53,221 bases of DNA, taken from NCBI RefSeq assembly GCF_016786325.1, contig NZ_JADWYU010000251.1, positions 1-53,221 of the forward strand, written 5' to 3'. Source of the stretch: Frankia nepalensis (GTDB taxonomy: Bacteria > Actinomycetota > Actinomycetes > Frankiales > Frankiaceae). The position numbers and the translations under genes are program-made. Below the pieces are notes generated by a model. It saw only the letters and a list, made by a program, of their open reading frames with translations, did no database searches and was not told where the DNA came from. Positions 8,202 through 17,604 of the stretch are shown here, in pieces; the first letter of the stretch is position 1; the number at the start of each line of letters is the position of its first letter.

Positions 8202-9538
8202 CGGCGTCCGTGACCGTCGCGGCGACCGAGGTCGGCCAGGCCGCGGCCAACGGGGCGCCCCGTGCCTCGGTGGATCCGGCCCAGCTGGAGGCCGATCTGG
8301 TCGCCGCCGCGCTCGACGGCGCGGAGTGGCCGGAGCTGCTGGCCCAGCTCGCCGCCGCTGTTCTCCGCCCCGTCCGCCTTCTCGACATGGCTGGCAACCT
8401 GCTCGCCGCCTCCGACCAGCCGGCGGCGGCCGGTGCGGGAGAGGCTGACAGAGGAGCGGTCGACGGGGTGGCCCGGGGGGACGCGCGCGGGCGTGGCAGC
8501 AGCGCGGTCGCCATCGCGGCCCTGCTGGTGGCCCCGTCGCTCGGGCCTGTCATCAGCGCCGCCCTCGGCCGCGCCGCCGCGCCTGTCGTCTGCCGGGACG
8601 GCTGGCGCGGTCACGGCGCCCCGGTTCGCATGGGCAACCGCTACCTGGGCGCTCTCCTCATCGAGGCGGACCTTTCTCCCGCTGTCTGTCCTGACTCGGC
8701 TGGGGGATGGGCCTGCCAGCTGGTGGCGGCGGCCTCGACGGCGCTGGCGATCGTCGCGGTCCGGCGGGAGGCGCACGCGGCGGCGCTCGCCCGGCGGGTG
8801 GACGTCGTCCTCGACGACATCCGGCACGGCGCGATCCGTCCGGCGGCCGAGTTCGTCCGGGTCGCCGAGAGCTTCGGTCTGGACGTGACCATCCCGCACG
8901 CCGGCGTCGCCCTGCGGTACATGGATACCGATCTGGAAGCGTGGGCGGCGGCCTGGGGGCCGATCGGCTTCCCGGTGCTGCGCGAGGGCGAGCGGGCCTG
9001 GACGCTGCTGTCCGGCGACGTCCCGGCCGAGCTCTCCCGGTTGTGCAGCCATCTCGCCTACCAGCTCGGCTCGCCGCGCGCGGTGCTCGCCGCCGCCGGC
9101 CCGGCGGTTCCCGGCGACCCGGTCGACCCCGCGGAGACCGCGGCCTCGTTCCGCTCCGCGGACGCCGTGCTCGCCCTGCTGCGCACCAGCCACGAGCGCG
9201 ACCCGGAGCAGGAACGGAGCACGCTGCTGTTCGACGAGCTCGGCCTGGAGCGCCTGCTGCTCGGCGTCCCCGCCGAGAAGCTCCGCGCGTTCGCCGAGCG
9301 CGTCCTGGCCGGCCTCGACCCGGCGGGCGTGGACCTGCTCTCCGCCTACCTGGAGACGGACGGCTCGCTGGAGGCGGTGGCGGCCCGGCTGGACGCTCAG
9401 CCCGCCAGGCTCCGCCGCCGCCTCCCCGCCCTGATCGACGACCTGACCGGCGCGCGCGCGACGACGAGCCATCTGACCGACCTGCACGCCGCCACCCTCG
9501 CCCACCACCTCACCGCGGCGACCAGCCCGGAGGCGTGA
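8198..9538 (+). CDS. PucR/CdaR-family transcriptional regulator
   Basis: A 446-residue protein starting at an ATG that overlaps the MT2 stop. The C-terminal 60 residues carry the PucR-type helix-turn-helix (LLSAYLETDGSLEAVAARLD, then LRRRLPAL). The middle (about 190-330) resembles the GGDEF-like/CdaR sensor region, and the N-terminal 180 residues would be the input domain (RPVRLLDMAGNLLAAS). PucR proteins often control purine, allantoin, sugar-acid or aromatic catabolism and respond to a pathway ligand. Its place as last gene of the Rieske operon makes it the likely regulator of the 0.5-22.6 kb island, with autoregulation. Confidence 0.88.
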   Translation: MTASVTVAATEVGQAAANGAPRASVDPAQLEADLVAAALDGAEWPELLAQLAAAVLRPVRLLDMAGNLLAASDQPAAAGAGEADRGAVDGVARGDARGRGSSAVAIAALLVAPSLGPVISAALGRAAAPVVCRDGWRGHGAPVRMGNRYLGALLIEADLSPAVCPDSAGGWACQLVAAASTALAIVAVRREAHAAALARRVDVVLDDIRHGAIRPAAEFVRVAESFGLDVTIPHAGVALRYMDTDLEAWAAAWGPIGFPVLREGERAWTLLSGDVPAELSRLCSHLAYQLGSPRAVLAAAGPAVPGDPVDPAETAASFRSADAVLALLRTSHERDPEQERSTLLFDELGLERLLLGVPAEKLRAFAERVLAGLDPAGVDLLSAYLETDGSLEAVAARLDAQPARLRRRLPALIDDLTGARATTSHLTDLHAATLAHHLTAATSPEA

Positions 9539-9550
9539 ACTGCCCTTACC

Positions 9551-9598
9551 TACATCAGCTGTAACTTACATCGCCTGTTAGTTACACCAGCTGTAAGT
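9551..9598. repeat. Three phased 16-bp repeats, AT-rich
   Basis: Three contiguous 16-bp units (9551-9566, 9567-9582, 9583-9598) share TACAYCRSCTGTWASt. Two units contain the half-palindrome TTACA-n5-TGTAA with their neighbour base. It is one of the few AT-rich islands in the area and lies between the convergent PucR and amidase genes, where an operator would be unexpected. Confidence 0.8.
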
Positions 9599-9603
9599 AA
9601 CAG
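9559..9603. terminator. Stem-loop between convergent genes
   Basis: CTGTAACTTACA (9559-9570) pairs with TGTAAGTAACAG (9592-9603) at 11 of 12 positions, with a 21-base loop. It overlaps the 16-bp repeats. It sits 20 bases after the PucR stop and 38 bases from the amidase stop, so a bidirectional terminator is plausible, though there is no T-tract. Confidence 0.5.
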
Positions 9604-9640
9604 CGGGCTGCTCGCGGCCGATGAGCAAGTCGACGGTCTT

Positions 9641-11083
9641 CTAGAGCGCGGAAGTCGCCACCGGGGAGCGGCGGGCGGACCAGGGGGCGGCCTGTTCGAG
9701 GGCGGAGGCCAGGGCGATCAGGACGTCCTCGCGGCCGTGGCGGGCGGCGAGCTGGACTCCGATGGGCAGACCGTCGGCGCCGGTGGCCAGCGGGAGCGAG
9801 ATGGCGGGCTGGCCGGTGACGTCGTAGGGGAGGACCAGCGAGGCGATCTGGGCGTGCAGCGGTCCCTGGACCTGGACGGGCTGGGTGGGGTCGGCGACGC
9901 CCAGGCGGATCGGCGGGATCGGGATCGTGGGGGACAGCAGCACGTCGTAGCCGGCGTAGGCGGCGGTGATCCGGCGGCTCCAGGCGGCCAGGTCGTCGAT
10001 CGCGGCCAGCAGCTCGATGCCCGAGACGGCCCGGCCGTGCTCGACGAGCGTCGCGTTCATCGGCTCCAGGTCGGTGACGGGCTCGCCGAGCAGACGCTCC
10101 CAGCCGGCGACCGCCTGCGCGATCCCCACCGCGGTGACGAGGTGGAACGCCCACCGGCCGGCGCCGTCGCCGGCGAGCCCGTCGGCGCTGACCGGCTCCA
10201 CGGCGTGGCCCAGCTCCTCCAACAGCCGCCCGGCGGCCTGCGCCGCCGCCGCGCAGTCCGGGTGGAACGGCTCGCCGTCCGGCTGGCCGGTCAGGAGCCC
10301 GACTCGCAGCGGCGCGACGGGCGCGCCCACCTCCGCCGCCCAGGCCCTGGCCGGGGGCGGCGCGGTGTGCAGGTCACCCGGGACCGGCCCGGCCGTGGCG
10401 TCGAGGATCGCCGCCGTGTCCCGCACGCTGTGGCAGACCACGTGCTCGTGGGTGAGCGGGCCCCAGTACTGGCCGGCGGGCGCGAGCGACATCCGGTCCC
10501 GGGTCGGCTTGAGCCCGACCAGCCCGCAGCATGACGCGGGGATCCGGATCGAGCCGCCCATGTCGTTCGCGTGCCCGACCGGCACCATCCCGGCGGCCAC
10601 CGCCGCCGCCGAGCCTCCACTGGAGCCGCCGGTCGAGTGGTCGAGGTTCCACGGGTTGCGCGCCGGGCCGTGCGCCAGCGGCTCGGTCGTCGTCGCGCTC
10701 GTCAGCTCCGGCACCTTCGACCGCCCGACGATCACGAATCCGGCCGCCCGGTACCGCCGGGTCAGCTCGCTGTCGGCGGGCGACACCCACGTCCGGTCCC
10801 GCAGGAACCGCGTCCCGTGCTGGTACGGATCGCCGGCCGAGTGCTGCACCGCGTCCTTGAGCACCATCGGCACCCCGCGAAACGGCCCGTCGGGCAACTC
10901 GCCGTGCGCCTCGCGCAGGGCCTGCTCGAACCGCGTGTGCACGAGCGCGCCGACCGCCGGGTCCAGCGCCTCGATCCGCCGCGCCGCGGCCTCGACCAGC
11001 TCCGCGGGCGTGACGTCCCCCCGCCGCACCAGCTCGGCCTGCGCGGTGGCGTCTCCCGCCGCGACCTCCAGGTCATCCACCAC
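9641..11083 (-). CDS. Amidase (amidase-signature family)
   Basis: A 480-residue amidase with its GTG start preceded by GAGGAG. The Ser-cisSer-Lys triad is visible: Lys76 (GVPMVLKD), cis-Ser154 in STGGSSGGS, and nucleophile Ser178 in DMGGSIRIP. The signature stretch then continues to GLKPTR. The family hydrolyses amides of many sizes, releasing ammonia or an amine. It is transcribed away from the monooxygenase at 11229, with an AT-rich control region between them. Together with the formamidase-type enzyme it gives the island two independent amide-cleaving activities. The active-site parts look intact; the substrate is unknown. Confidence 0.93.
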   Translation of the reverse strand: MVDDLEVAAGDATAQAELVRRGDVTPAELVEAAARRIEALDPAVGALVHTRFEQALREAHGELPDGPFRGVPMVLKDAVQHSAGDPYQHGTRFLRDRTWVSPADSELTRRYRAAGFVIVGRSKVPELTSATTTEPLAHGPARNPWNLDHSTGGSSGGSAAAVAAGMVPVGHANDMGGSIRIPASCCGLVGLKPTRDRMSLAPAGQYWGPLTHEHVVCHSVRDTAAILDATAGPVPGDLHTAPPPARAWAAEVGAPVAPLRVGLLTGQPDGEPFHPDCAAAAQAAGRLLEELGHAVEPVSADGLAGDGAGRWAFHLVTAVGIAQAVAGWERLLGEPVTDLEPMNATLVEHGRAVSGIELLAAIDDLAAWSRRITAAYAGYDVLLSPTIPIPPIRLGVADPTQPVQVQGPLHAQIASLVLPYDVTGQPAISLPLATGADGLPIGVQLAARHGREDVLIALASALEQAAPWSARRSPVATSAL

Positions 11084-11228
11084 GCCACGCTCCTCAACGG
11101 TCCGCCCGCGATCCGTATCAAATATACAAATCTTGTGGTATCGCTATTGGTTGTGCCTGGCGTCACATTCCCCTGCGCGGGAGGTGGGCCGGGCGGCCGG
11201 GTGAGCGCAGGCAGCGAGCGGAGGCAGG
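11084..11228. promoter_or_regulatory. Divergent promoter region, amidase / monooxygenase
   Basis: A 145-bp spacer with an AT-rich core (11115-11150). On the minus strand TATATT (around 11120-11125) is a reasonable -10 for the amidase. The core contains the small dyad ACAA-ATC-TTGT (11126-11136), and GTATC occurs twice as a direct repeat (11115, 11138). Either could be an operator for the PucR-type regulator; this is a guess. Confidence 0.45.
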
Positions 11229-13178
11229 ATGACGCGGAACCGCCATGCCGGGGAGCCTTTCCGGGATGACGACGAGACCATCGCGGCGGCGCTGGCGGAC
11301 GTCAGCGTGCCGGCGCTGATGTGCTCGCTGGTGCACATGACCGGCGATCCGTCCTGGATCCGCGGCGACATCCGGCCCCGGGTCGCGAACTCGCTGGACA
11401 TCCAGAGCGGGCTGCCGCCAGCCGAGCGGGCCGAGATCCGCCGCCGGGCGCTGCCGGCCATCGCCGCCTACCGGGACGCCGGCTGCGAGCCGCGCGAGCT
11501 CGAGAGCGAGCTGCTGCTGGAGATGATGGCCTTCCTGGGCACCCGGCCGGTGGGCGGCCGGCTCGCGGACCTGTTCGTCGACGACCTGGGATTCGACGGC
11601 GGCGACGCCGGCGCGATCACCTGGGGCGACCAGATTCCGGCGTCGGCCAAGGCGGAGTGCGGGGTGGTCGTGATCGGCGCCGGCCTGGGCGGGATCCTGG
11701 CCGGCATCCGCCTCGCCCAGGCGGGCCTGCCGTTCACCATCGTCGAGAAGAACGACGGCCCGGGTGGCACGTGGTGGGAGAACCGCTACCCGGGCGCCCG
11801 CGTCGACATCGGCAGCCATCAGTACTGCTACTCCTTCGAGCCGGCGCACCACTGGAGCGAGTACTACTGCCGGCAGCCCGAGCTGCGCGCCTACCTCGCC
11901 TCGATCGTCGACAAGTACGGGCTTCGGCCGCGCATCCGGTTCGCCACCACCGTCACGCGGGTGACCTGGGACGACGCGCAGGCCCGCTGGCGCGTGCACG
12001 TCCGCCCGGCCGACGGGCCGGCCGACGGGCCAGAGGAGGTTCTGGACGCCCGCTTCGTCATCAGCGCCGTCGGTTCGCTGAACCTGCCCAGGCTCCCGGA
12101 CATCCCGGGGATGGACAGCTTCGCGGGGCCCTCGTTCCACTCGGCCCGGTGGCCCGAGGGCCTCGACCTGGCCGGGACCCGGTTCGCGCTGATCGGCGCG
12201 GGCGCGAGCGGCTTCCAGATCGGCCCGGCCGTCGCCGACGACGTCAAACGGCTCACGATCTTCCAGCGGACCGCGCAGTGGATCATCCCGAACCGGCTCT
12301 ACCACGCGGCGGTGCCGGCCGGGGAACGGTGGGCGCTGCGGCACCTGCCGTTCTACGGCCGCTGGTTCCGCTTTCTCACGACCTACCCGGGGATCGCGCT
12401 GGGCACGGATCCCTACCGCGTCGACCCGGACCACCACGACCCGACCGGCCGGTCGGTGAACGCGGGGAACGCCCAGCGCGCCGAGGCGCTGGCCGGCTGG
12501 ATGACGACGCTGCTCGCGGACCGGCCCGACCTGTTACCGAAGGTCGTCCCGGACTATCCGGCGGCCGGCAAGCGCATCCTGCAGGACGACGGGACCTGGC
12601 TGCGCACCCTGGCGCGCGACGACGTCGAGCTCGTCCGCGCCGCCATCGACCGGATCGTTCCCGACGGGATCGTCACCGCCGACGGTGTCCATCACCGCGC
12701 CGACGTCATCTGCTACGCCACCGGATTCCGTCACAACGACTTCCTCGCCTCGATGGACGTGACGGGCCGGGGCGGCGTGAACCTGCGCGCGCAGTGGGGC
12801 GACGAGCCGACCGCCTACCTCGGCATCACGATCCCGAACTTCCCGAACCTGTTCTGCGTCTACGGCCCGGGCACGAACCTCGCCGCCGGCGCCAGCCTCT
12901 TCTACCATTCCGAGTTCCAGGTGCACCATGCGCTCGAGGCGATCCGCCAGACGCTGCTGTCCGGCGCCCGGTCGTGCGAGGTGCGCCCCGAGGTCCACGA
13001 CGACTACGTCGAGCGCACCCAGGCAGAGCTCGCCCAGCTCGTCTGGTCACACGAGTCGATCAGGCACAGCCATTTCAAGAACCCCAACGGCCGGATCTAC
13101 ACGCTGTCCCCCTGGCCGCTCGACCTCTACCGCGAGTGGACCCGGCACGCCGACCCCGACGCCTACCTCTTCACCTGA
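11229..13178 (+). CDS. Baeyer-Villiger-type flavin monooxygenase
   Basis: A 649-residue flavoprotein; the ATG follows GGAGGCAGG. Residues 150-155 (GAGLGG) are the FAD-binding GxGxxG, GGTWWENRYPGARVD follows as in all BVMOs, residues 298-309 match the BVMO fingerprint FxGxxxHxxxWP (FAGPSFHSARWP), and residues 323-328 (GAGASG) form the NADPH-binding Rossmann motif. The extra 140-residue N-terminal region is characteristic of the 4-hydroxyacetophenone-monooxygenase-like subgroup. Such enzymes insert oxygen next to a carbonyl, giving esters or lactones, or oxidise heteroatoms. It probably begins the rightward operon of the island, with the next gene 144 bp downstream. Confidence 0.93.
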   Translation: MTRNRHAGEPFRDDDETIAAALADVSVPALMCSLVHMTGDPSWIRGDIRPRVANSLDIQSGLPPAERAEIRRRALPAIAAYRDAGCEPRELESELLLEMMAFLGTRPVGGRLADLFVDDLGFDGGDAGAITWGDQIPASAKAECGVVVIGAGLGGILAGIRLAQAGLPFTIVEKNDGPGGTWWENRYPGARVDIGSHQYCYSFEPAHHWSEYYCRQPELRAYLASIVDKYGLRPRIRFATTVTRVTWDDAQARWRVHVRPADGPADGPEEVLDARFVISAVGSLNLPRLPDIPGMDSFAGPSFHSARWPEGLDLAGTRFALIGAGASGFQIGPAVADDVKRLTIFQRTAQWIIPNRLYHAAVPAGERWALRHLPFYGRWFRFLTTYPGIALGTDPYRVDPDHHDPTGRSVNAGNAQRAEALAGWMTTLLADRPDLLPKVVPDYPAAGKRILQDDGTWLRTLARDDVELVRAAIDRIVPDGIVTADGVHHRADVICYATGFRHNDFLASMDVTGRGGVNLRAQWGDEPTAYLGITIPNFPNLFCVYGPGTNLAAGASLFYHSEFQVHHALEAIRQTLLSGARSCEVRPEVHDDYVERTQAELAQLVWSHESIRHSHFKNPNGRIYTLSPWPLDLYREWTRHADPDAYLFT

Positions 13179-13322
13179 CGCCTTCCCCGCTGTCCGGTAG
13201 GGCGTCGCCTCTGCCGCTGTGAGCAGGCTCACCCGGATGGCGCCGGGCTGTGGAGGTGGTCGGCCCGGGCTTGTGGCGCGAGCACATAGGGCGGCGCGGC
13301 GGCGGTTCCTAGCATCCGGGCT

Positions 13323-14765
13323 ATGACAGCCGAGCCGATGACGCCGCGTGACGTCGCCTCCGGGCCGGAGGTCGCGGACCTGCTGGTCGTCGGCGGGGAC
13401 GTCGTCACGATGGACGCCCGGCGGCGGGTCGTGGCGGGCGGGGCCGTGGCGGTGCGCGGCCGGACGATCGCGATGGTCGGGTCGGCCGCGGCGGTGCGGG
13501 CCGCGTTCCCGGGGACGCCGGAGCTGGACGCTACGGGCTGCGTCGTCACCCCGGGGATGGTGGACGCGCACCAGCACACCACCGGGGACGTGCTGGCGCG
13601 CAGCGCGATCCCGGACGACCTCGACTCGCGAACGTCGACCTTCGAGTGGGCGGTGCCGCTGCACGCGGCGCACACCCCGGAGGACGACGAGGTCTCGGCG
13701 CTGCTCACGGCCGTCGAGGCGCTGCGGGCCGGGGTGACGACGATCGTCGAGCCGGGCACCGTCGCGCACCCGCTGACCGTCGGCGCCGCCCTGCGCCGGG
13801 CCGGGATCCGCGCGACGCTCGGCACCTGGGGCTGGGACGTCCCGGACGTGCCGTACTCGCTGCCGACCGGTGAGGCGCTCGCCCGCCAGGCCGAGGTGGT
13901 CCGCGCGTTCCCGCCGGCGAGCGCCGGCGGCGACGGGCTGGTCACCGGCTGGGTGACGCTCGTCGGTCACGACCTGGCCAGCGACGAACTGCTCGTCGGC
14001 GCCGCGGCGCTCGCCGACGAGCTGGACACCGGCCTGACGATGCACCTCGCGCCCAGCGTCGACGACGTGCACGCCTACCAGCGGCGCGCGGGGCGCGGCC
14101 CGGCCGAGCACCTGGCCGCCCTCGGCGTCCTCGGCCCGCGCCTGCTGCTCGGGCACGCGGTCTGGATGTCGCCGGCCGAGATCGAGCTGCTCGTCGACAC
14201 CGGCACGGCGATCGCCTGCTGCCCGTGGGCCTACCTGCGGCTGGGGCAGGGCCTGACCCGGGCCGGCCGGCACGTGCCGTTCCTGCGGGCCGGGGGCCGC
14301 CTGGCGCTCGGCTGCGACGCCCACAACGCGGGTGACCGGGTGGACGTGCTCGGCGCGGCCCGCCTGCTCGCCGGCCTGTCGCTGGACGCGCCAGCCGAGG
14401 GCGCCCGGTCGCTGCTGGCCCACGAGGCGTTCGAGGTCGCGACCGTCGGCGGCGCCGCCGCGATCGGTCTCGGCGGGGTGACCGGCGCGCTGGCGGCGGG
14501 CCAGCAGGCCGACCTCGTCGTCTTCCGCGCCGACGACCCCGCCTGGGTGCCGCTGGGTGACCACGCCCGCCAGCTCGTCTGGAACGCCCCGACGCACACC
14601 GTGCGCGACGTGCTCGTCGCCGGCCGCCAGGTCGTGCGCGACGGGCACGTGACGACCGTCGACGAGGCGGAGCTGTGGGCCTGGGCACGGGAGCGGTCGG
14701 CCGCCCTGCTTGCCCGTGCCGGCATCGAGATCCCCCGTTCCTGGCCGGTCGTCACCGCGAACTGA
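13323..14765 (+). CDS. Amidohydrolase of the TRZ/ATZ/cytosine-deaminase type (AH2)
   Basis: A 480-residue paralogue of AH1. Metal ligands are H83-x-H85 (DAHQHTTGD), Glu143 (VEPGT), His241 (TMHLAPS), His278 (LLLGHAV) and Asp332 (GCDAHNAG). The split sandwich domain is present (VVTMDARRRV; GQQADLVVF). Compared with AH1, the segment before the final aspartate differs and one of the two histidines in the HAVH motif is changed (HAVW), so the two probably act on different substrates. The ATG at 13323 has only a weak ribosome binding site; no better in-frame start is evident. It lies between two oxygenases, consistent with consecutive steps on an N-containing ring. Confidence 0.9.
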   Translation: MTAEPMTPRDVASGPEVADLLVVGGDVVTMDARRRVVAGGAVAVRGRTIAMVGSAAAVRAAFPGTPELDATGCVVTPGMVDAHQHTTGDVLARSAIPDDLDSRTSTFEWAVPLHAAHTPEDDEVSALLTAVEALRAGVTTIVEPGTVAHPLTVGAALRRAGIRATLGTWGWDVPDVPYSLPTGEALARQAEVVRAFPPASAGGDGLVTGWVTLVGHDLASDELLVGAAALADELDTGLTMHLAPSVDDVHAYQRRAGRGPAEHLAALGVLGPRLLLGHAVWMSPAEIELLVDTGTAIACCPWAYLRLGQGLTRAGRHVPFLRAGGRLALGCDAHNAGDRVDVLGAARLLAGLSLDAPAEGARSLLAHEAFEVATVGGAAAIGLGGVTGALAAGQQADLVVFRADDPAWVPLGDHARQLVWNAPTHTVRDVLVAGRQVVRDGHVTTVDEAELWAWARERSAALLARAGIEIPRSWPVVTAN

Positions 14766-14948
14766 CCGATGAGCCCTTTCTCCGCCGCCCCGATCCGTGT
14801 CTCCGCCGCCCCGAGCGAGCAGGGCCGGTCGGCTTGGGGCAGAAGGGCCGGTGGAAAGGCTCGACCCATCCGTCGCGCTCATCGGCGCGCGCGGCGCGTG
14901 CTCGCCCGCCCTTGCCCGAACCAAGCTCATCCGCGGAAGGGATGACCG

Positions 14949-16034
14949 ATGAGCAGCACGAACACGACCACGCTGGAGCCGGTCAGCGGACCCTTCGTCT
15001 GGCGCGGCGACGAGCTGTCCAGGACCGATGAGTGGATCTTCCGGCTGACTGAGGAGCAGATCGCCGAGCTGGAGGAGGCAGGCCGCCGGTTCGTCGCCGA
15101 CGACCCGGACCTGCGGTTCGTCACCGCCGGGGAGTACCCGCTCCCGGCCTGCGCCGCGGCGATCCAGATCTTCGGCGCCGACATGGACTCCGGCCGTGGC
15201 TTCGTGCTGATCCGTGGCCTCCGGATGGACGAGTACGACGACACGCTGGCCGCCGCGATCTTCTACCTCCTCGCGCTGCACCTGGGCGAGCCGATGCGGC
15301 AGAACCTGCTCGGCGACGTCCTCGACCACATCGTCGGCGTCTCCGACAAGAAGTACCAGGAGGGCGGTCTGCCGTCGCGGACCCGCGACAAGCTGCCCTT
15401 CCACTCCGACAGCTCGGACGCGGTCGCGCTGATGTGCCTGCGCCCGCCGGCCGCCGGCGGCCTGTCCAGCCTGGTCAGCGGCGCGACCGTCTACAACGAG
15501 GTGCTCCGCCGCCGTCCCGACCTCGCGCCGCTGATGGCCGAGCCGTGGCACTACGACTGGCGCCGGCAGGACCCGGACGCGCCCGCCGACACCTACACCT
15601 CGCCGATCGTCAGCTGGACCCAGGGCACGTTCAGCATGTACGCCGGCGGCGACATGATCGAGTCCGCCCACCGCTACCCGGGCGTCCCGCCGCTCACCGC
15701 GGCGCGGCGGGAGCTACTGGCGCTCATCGAGGAGATCACCTACGAGCCCGGCATCGCCCTGGACATGGACTTCCAGCCGGGCGACATCCAGTGGCTGCTG
15801 AACTACGCCGCGCTGCACTCGCGGACCGAGTTCGTCAACGGCCCGGACCGGGCGCACCAGCGCCACCTGCTGCGGATCTGGCTGCGCCGCAACGTCGACC
15901 GGCCGCTGGTGCCGAAGTTCGGCAAGCACGTCGTCGTTGCCGCGCCCGACGCCCGCCAGACCGGCCCCGGCGACGACACCGGCCGCTTCCGCGTCGCCGA
16001 GGCCGCCACCATCCGCGAGCGCTGGGGCGACTAA
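14949..16034 (+). CDS. TauD/TfdA-like Fe(II)/2-oxoglutarate-dependent dioxygenase
   Basis: A 361-residue oxygenase with an AAGGGA site before its ATG. The facial triad is H152-x-D154 (LPFHSDSSD) and distal His290 (YAALHSRTEF), and Arg309 in HLLRIWLR is positioned to bind 2-oxoglutarate. Relatives hydroxylate or remove substituents from small molecules; the fungal xanthine dioxygenase is a distant example of the fold acting on a purine. Spaced 183 bp from AH2 and 208 bp from the flavin reductase, all on one strand. The family is clear; the substrate is inferred only from context. Confidence 0.9.
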   Translation: MSSTNTTTLEPVSGPFVWRGDELSRTDEWIFRLTEEQIAELEEAGRRFVADDPDLRFVTAGEYPLPACAAAIQIFGADMDSGRGFVLIRGLRMDEYDDTLAAAIFYLLALHLGEPMRQNLLGDVLDHIVGVSDKKYQEGGLPSRTRDKLPFHSDSSDAVALMCLRPPAAGGLSSLVSGATVYNEVLRRRPDLAPLMAEPWHYDWRRQDPDAPADTYTSPIVSWTQGTFSMYAGGDMIESAHRYPGVPPLTAARRELLALIEEITYEPGIALDMDFQPGDIQWLLNYAALHSRTEFVNGPDRAHQRHLLRIWLRRNVDRPLVPKFGKHVVVAAPDARQTGPGDDTGRFRVAEAATIRERWGD

Positions 16035-16242
16035 GGCGGTCCCGTGCCGGACGCTCCGCGCCCGGCACCGGGCACCGCCTTCGGGCGCTGAGCGCCCTCG
16101 CCACCTGGCTCCCGGCTCACGCCATATGACAGTGGCTGACCTGGTTCGGGGTCGGTGAGGTGGCTGAGTTGGCACCGCGCTGATGCGCCGTCACTAGTTG
16201 TGGCTTGGTTGCGCTCAGGCGCACCGGAGCGAAAGAGGACAC

Positions 16243-16920
16243 ATGCCAGTCATTGACCTCGCGGAGCTGACTCCGGCGCAGCGGCAGGGGATCCTGTCGC
16301 AGCTGGTAGTACCGCGGCCGATCGCGGTGATCTCGACGATGTCGGCGGATGGTGCCGTCAACGTCGCGCCGTACAGCTACTACATGCCGGTCTGCGGCCT
16401 GCCGCCGACCGTCGCGATCACGATGGGCACCCGGCGGGAGGCGACCCCGGCGCCCAAAGACACGTTCGTGAACCTCGCCGCGAGCGGCGAGTTCGTCATC
16501 AACGTGGCCACCGCTCCGCTCGCCGAGCACATCGAGACGATCGCCCGGGAGTATCCGGCCGGGGTGAACGAGGCCGCCCTCGTGGGCTGGAAGCTCAAGC
16601 CGTCGCGGCGGGTCGCGCCGCCGTCGCTCGCGGACAGCCCGGCCCAGCTGGAGTGCCGGGTCCGGGAGATCATCGACCGGGGCGACCCGGACGAGCCGTT
16701 CGCCGGCATCCACCTCGTGCTCGCCGAGGTGGTCTGCGTCGTCGTCGACGACGACCTGCTCGCCGAGCCGAACCGGATCGACCCGACCAAGATCCCCGCT
16801 GTCGGCCGGATGGGCTTCCCGTGGTTCGTCGTCGCCCAGCCCGAAGCGATGGTCGAACTGGACCGGATCCCGTATGACCCGGCGGAGAAGATCCCGGACG
16901 CGGCGCTCGCCGGCTCCTGA
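16243..16920 (+). CDS. Flavin reductase-like (FMN-binding) protein
   Basis: A 225-residue protein. I chose the ATG at 16243, eight bases after AGAGGA; the frame extends 15 codons upstream without a better site. The sequence (VVPRPIAVISTMSADGAVNVAPYS near the N-terminus, then GEFVIN) is typical of the flavin-reductase-like split-barrel fold. Members supply reduced FMN to two-component monooxygenases or are flavoproteins themselves. No two-component monooxygenase partner is seen in this window; the Rieske enzyme and the BVMO do not normally use one. Its role in the island is therefore open. Confidence 0.88.
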   Translation: MPVIDLAELTPAQRQGILSQLVVPRPIAVISTMSADGAVNVAPYSYYMPVCGLPPTVAITMGTRREATPAPKDTFVNLAASGEFVINVATAPLAEHIETIAREYPAGVNEAALVGWKLKPSRRVAPPSLADSPAQLECRVREIIDRGDPDEPFAGIHLVLAEVVCVVVDDDLLAEPNRIDPTKIPAVGRMGFPWFVVAQPEAMVELDRIPYDPAEKIPDAALAGS

Positions 16921-17604
16921 GACGGCGGCAGGTACCTGCTCCCCGGCCCTGGGCCCGGCCCCGGCCCCGGCCCCGGCCCCGGCACCGGCCCCGGCACCGG
17001 CGACGGCACCGGCGACGGCACCGGCACTGGCGACGGTCGAGGAGGCCCGGGCGCCGGGAGATCGGGGAGCCGAGACGGCCGAGGAGACCCGAGCGAGTTT
17101 GCCCACACTGGCGCCGCGCGCCGTTGCCTGCCGGTGCCTGCGCCGAAAATGCCTGGGAGCAGGGAGTTCGGACGCTCCTGGCCGGCGGGGCGGACCGGCG
17201 AGAAGATGTCGGCCATGTAGCGGCCGTGACAGCTAGATGTAACGAAGACGGGGGCGACCGGGGCGCGTCGGAACGGTTGGTGCCCAAGGCACAGGGGGGT
17301 GCGGGTCGCCCTTCACTAACCTTCAGGGAACCCCACGACGGACGTGGCGCCACGGCGAGGTTCCGGGGGAAAGGGCTCGGGACCGGCGCTGGCCGTCCGG
17401 GCCACGGCACCGTGCCAGCGCATGGCAACCACCGCCGAGAGCACCCTCCGCCGCGACCCATGCGGCGGTACCTGGTCGACGCGGGCGCGCCGCGCCGCGG
17501 CGCGCGACAACTTCATCCACCTCCGTGACCTCCAGCGGAGGCGGCCTTACAGCGTCGTAGGCCGCGGCACCCCGAACTCACCGTCTCCTCGCGGAAGGTA
17601 CGAC
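16921..17604 (+). other. 684-bp leader/intergenic region before the importer operon
   Basis: No convincing gene. It holds the CCGGCC repeat (16952-17036) and a GC-rich stretch with GGCGCGCCGCGCCGCGGCGCGC-type self-complementarity near 17487-17508. GGAAGG (17593-17598) serves the lipoprotein start at 17605. The length suggests a separate promoter for the importer. I found no riboswitch that I recognise. Confidence 0.5.
16952..17036. repeat. CCGGCC-rich short tandem repeat
   Basis: About 85 bases of imperfect CCCCGG/CACCGG/GACGGCAC units, just downstream of the flavin reductase stop. No coding role is apparent. It may form strong structure in the mRNA or stall polymerase. Confidence 0.75.

Noticed and set aside
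13047-15671. Very long minus-strand open frame (874 codons) opposite AH2 and the dioxygenase
   Set aside because: It is antisense to two genes with intact catalytic motifs, its translation is Arg/Gly/Asp/Val repetitive with no domain, and high GC content alone produces such frames.
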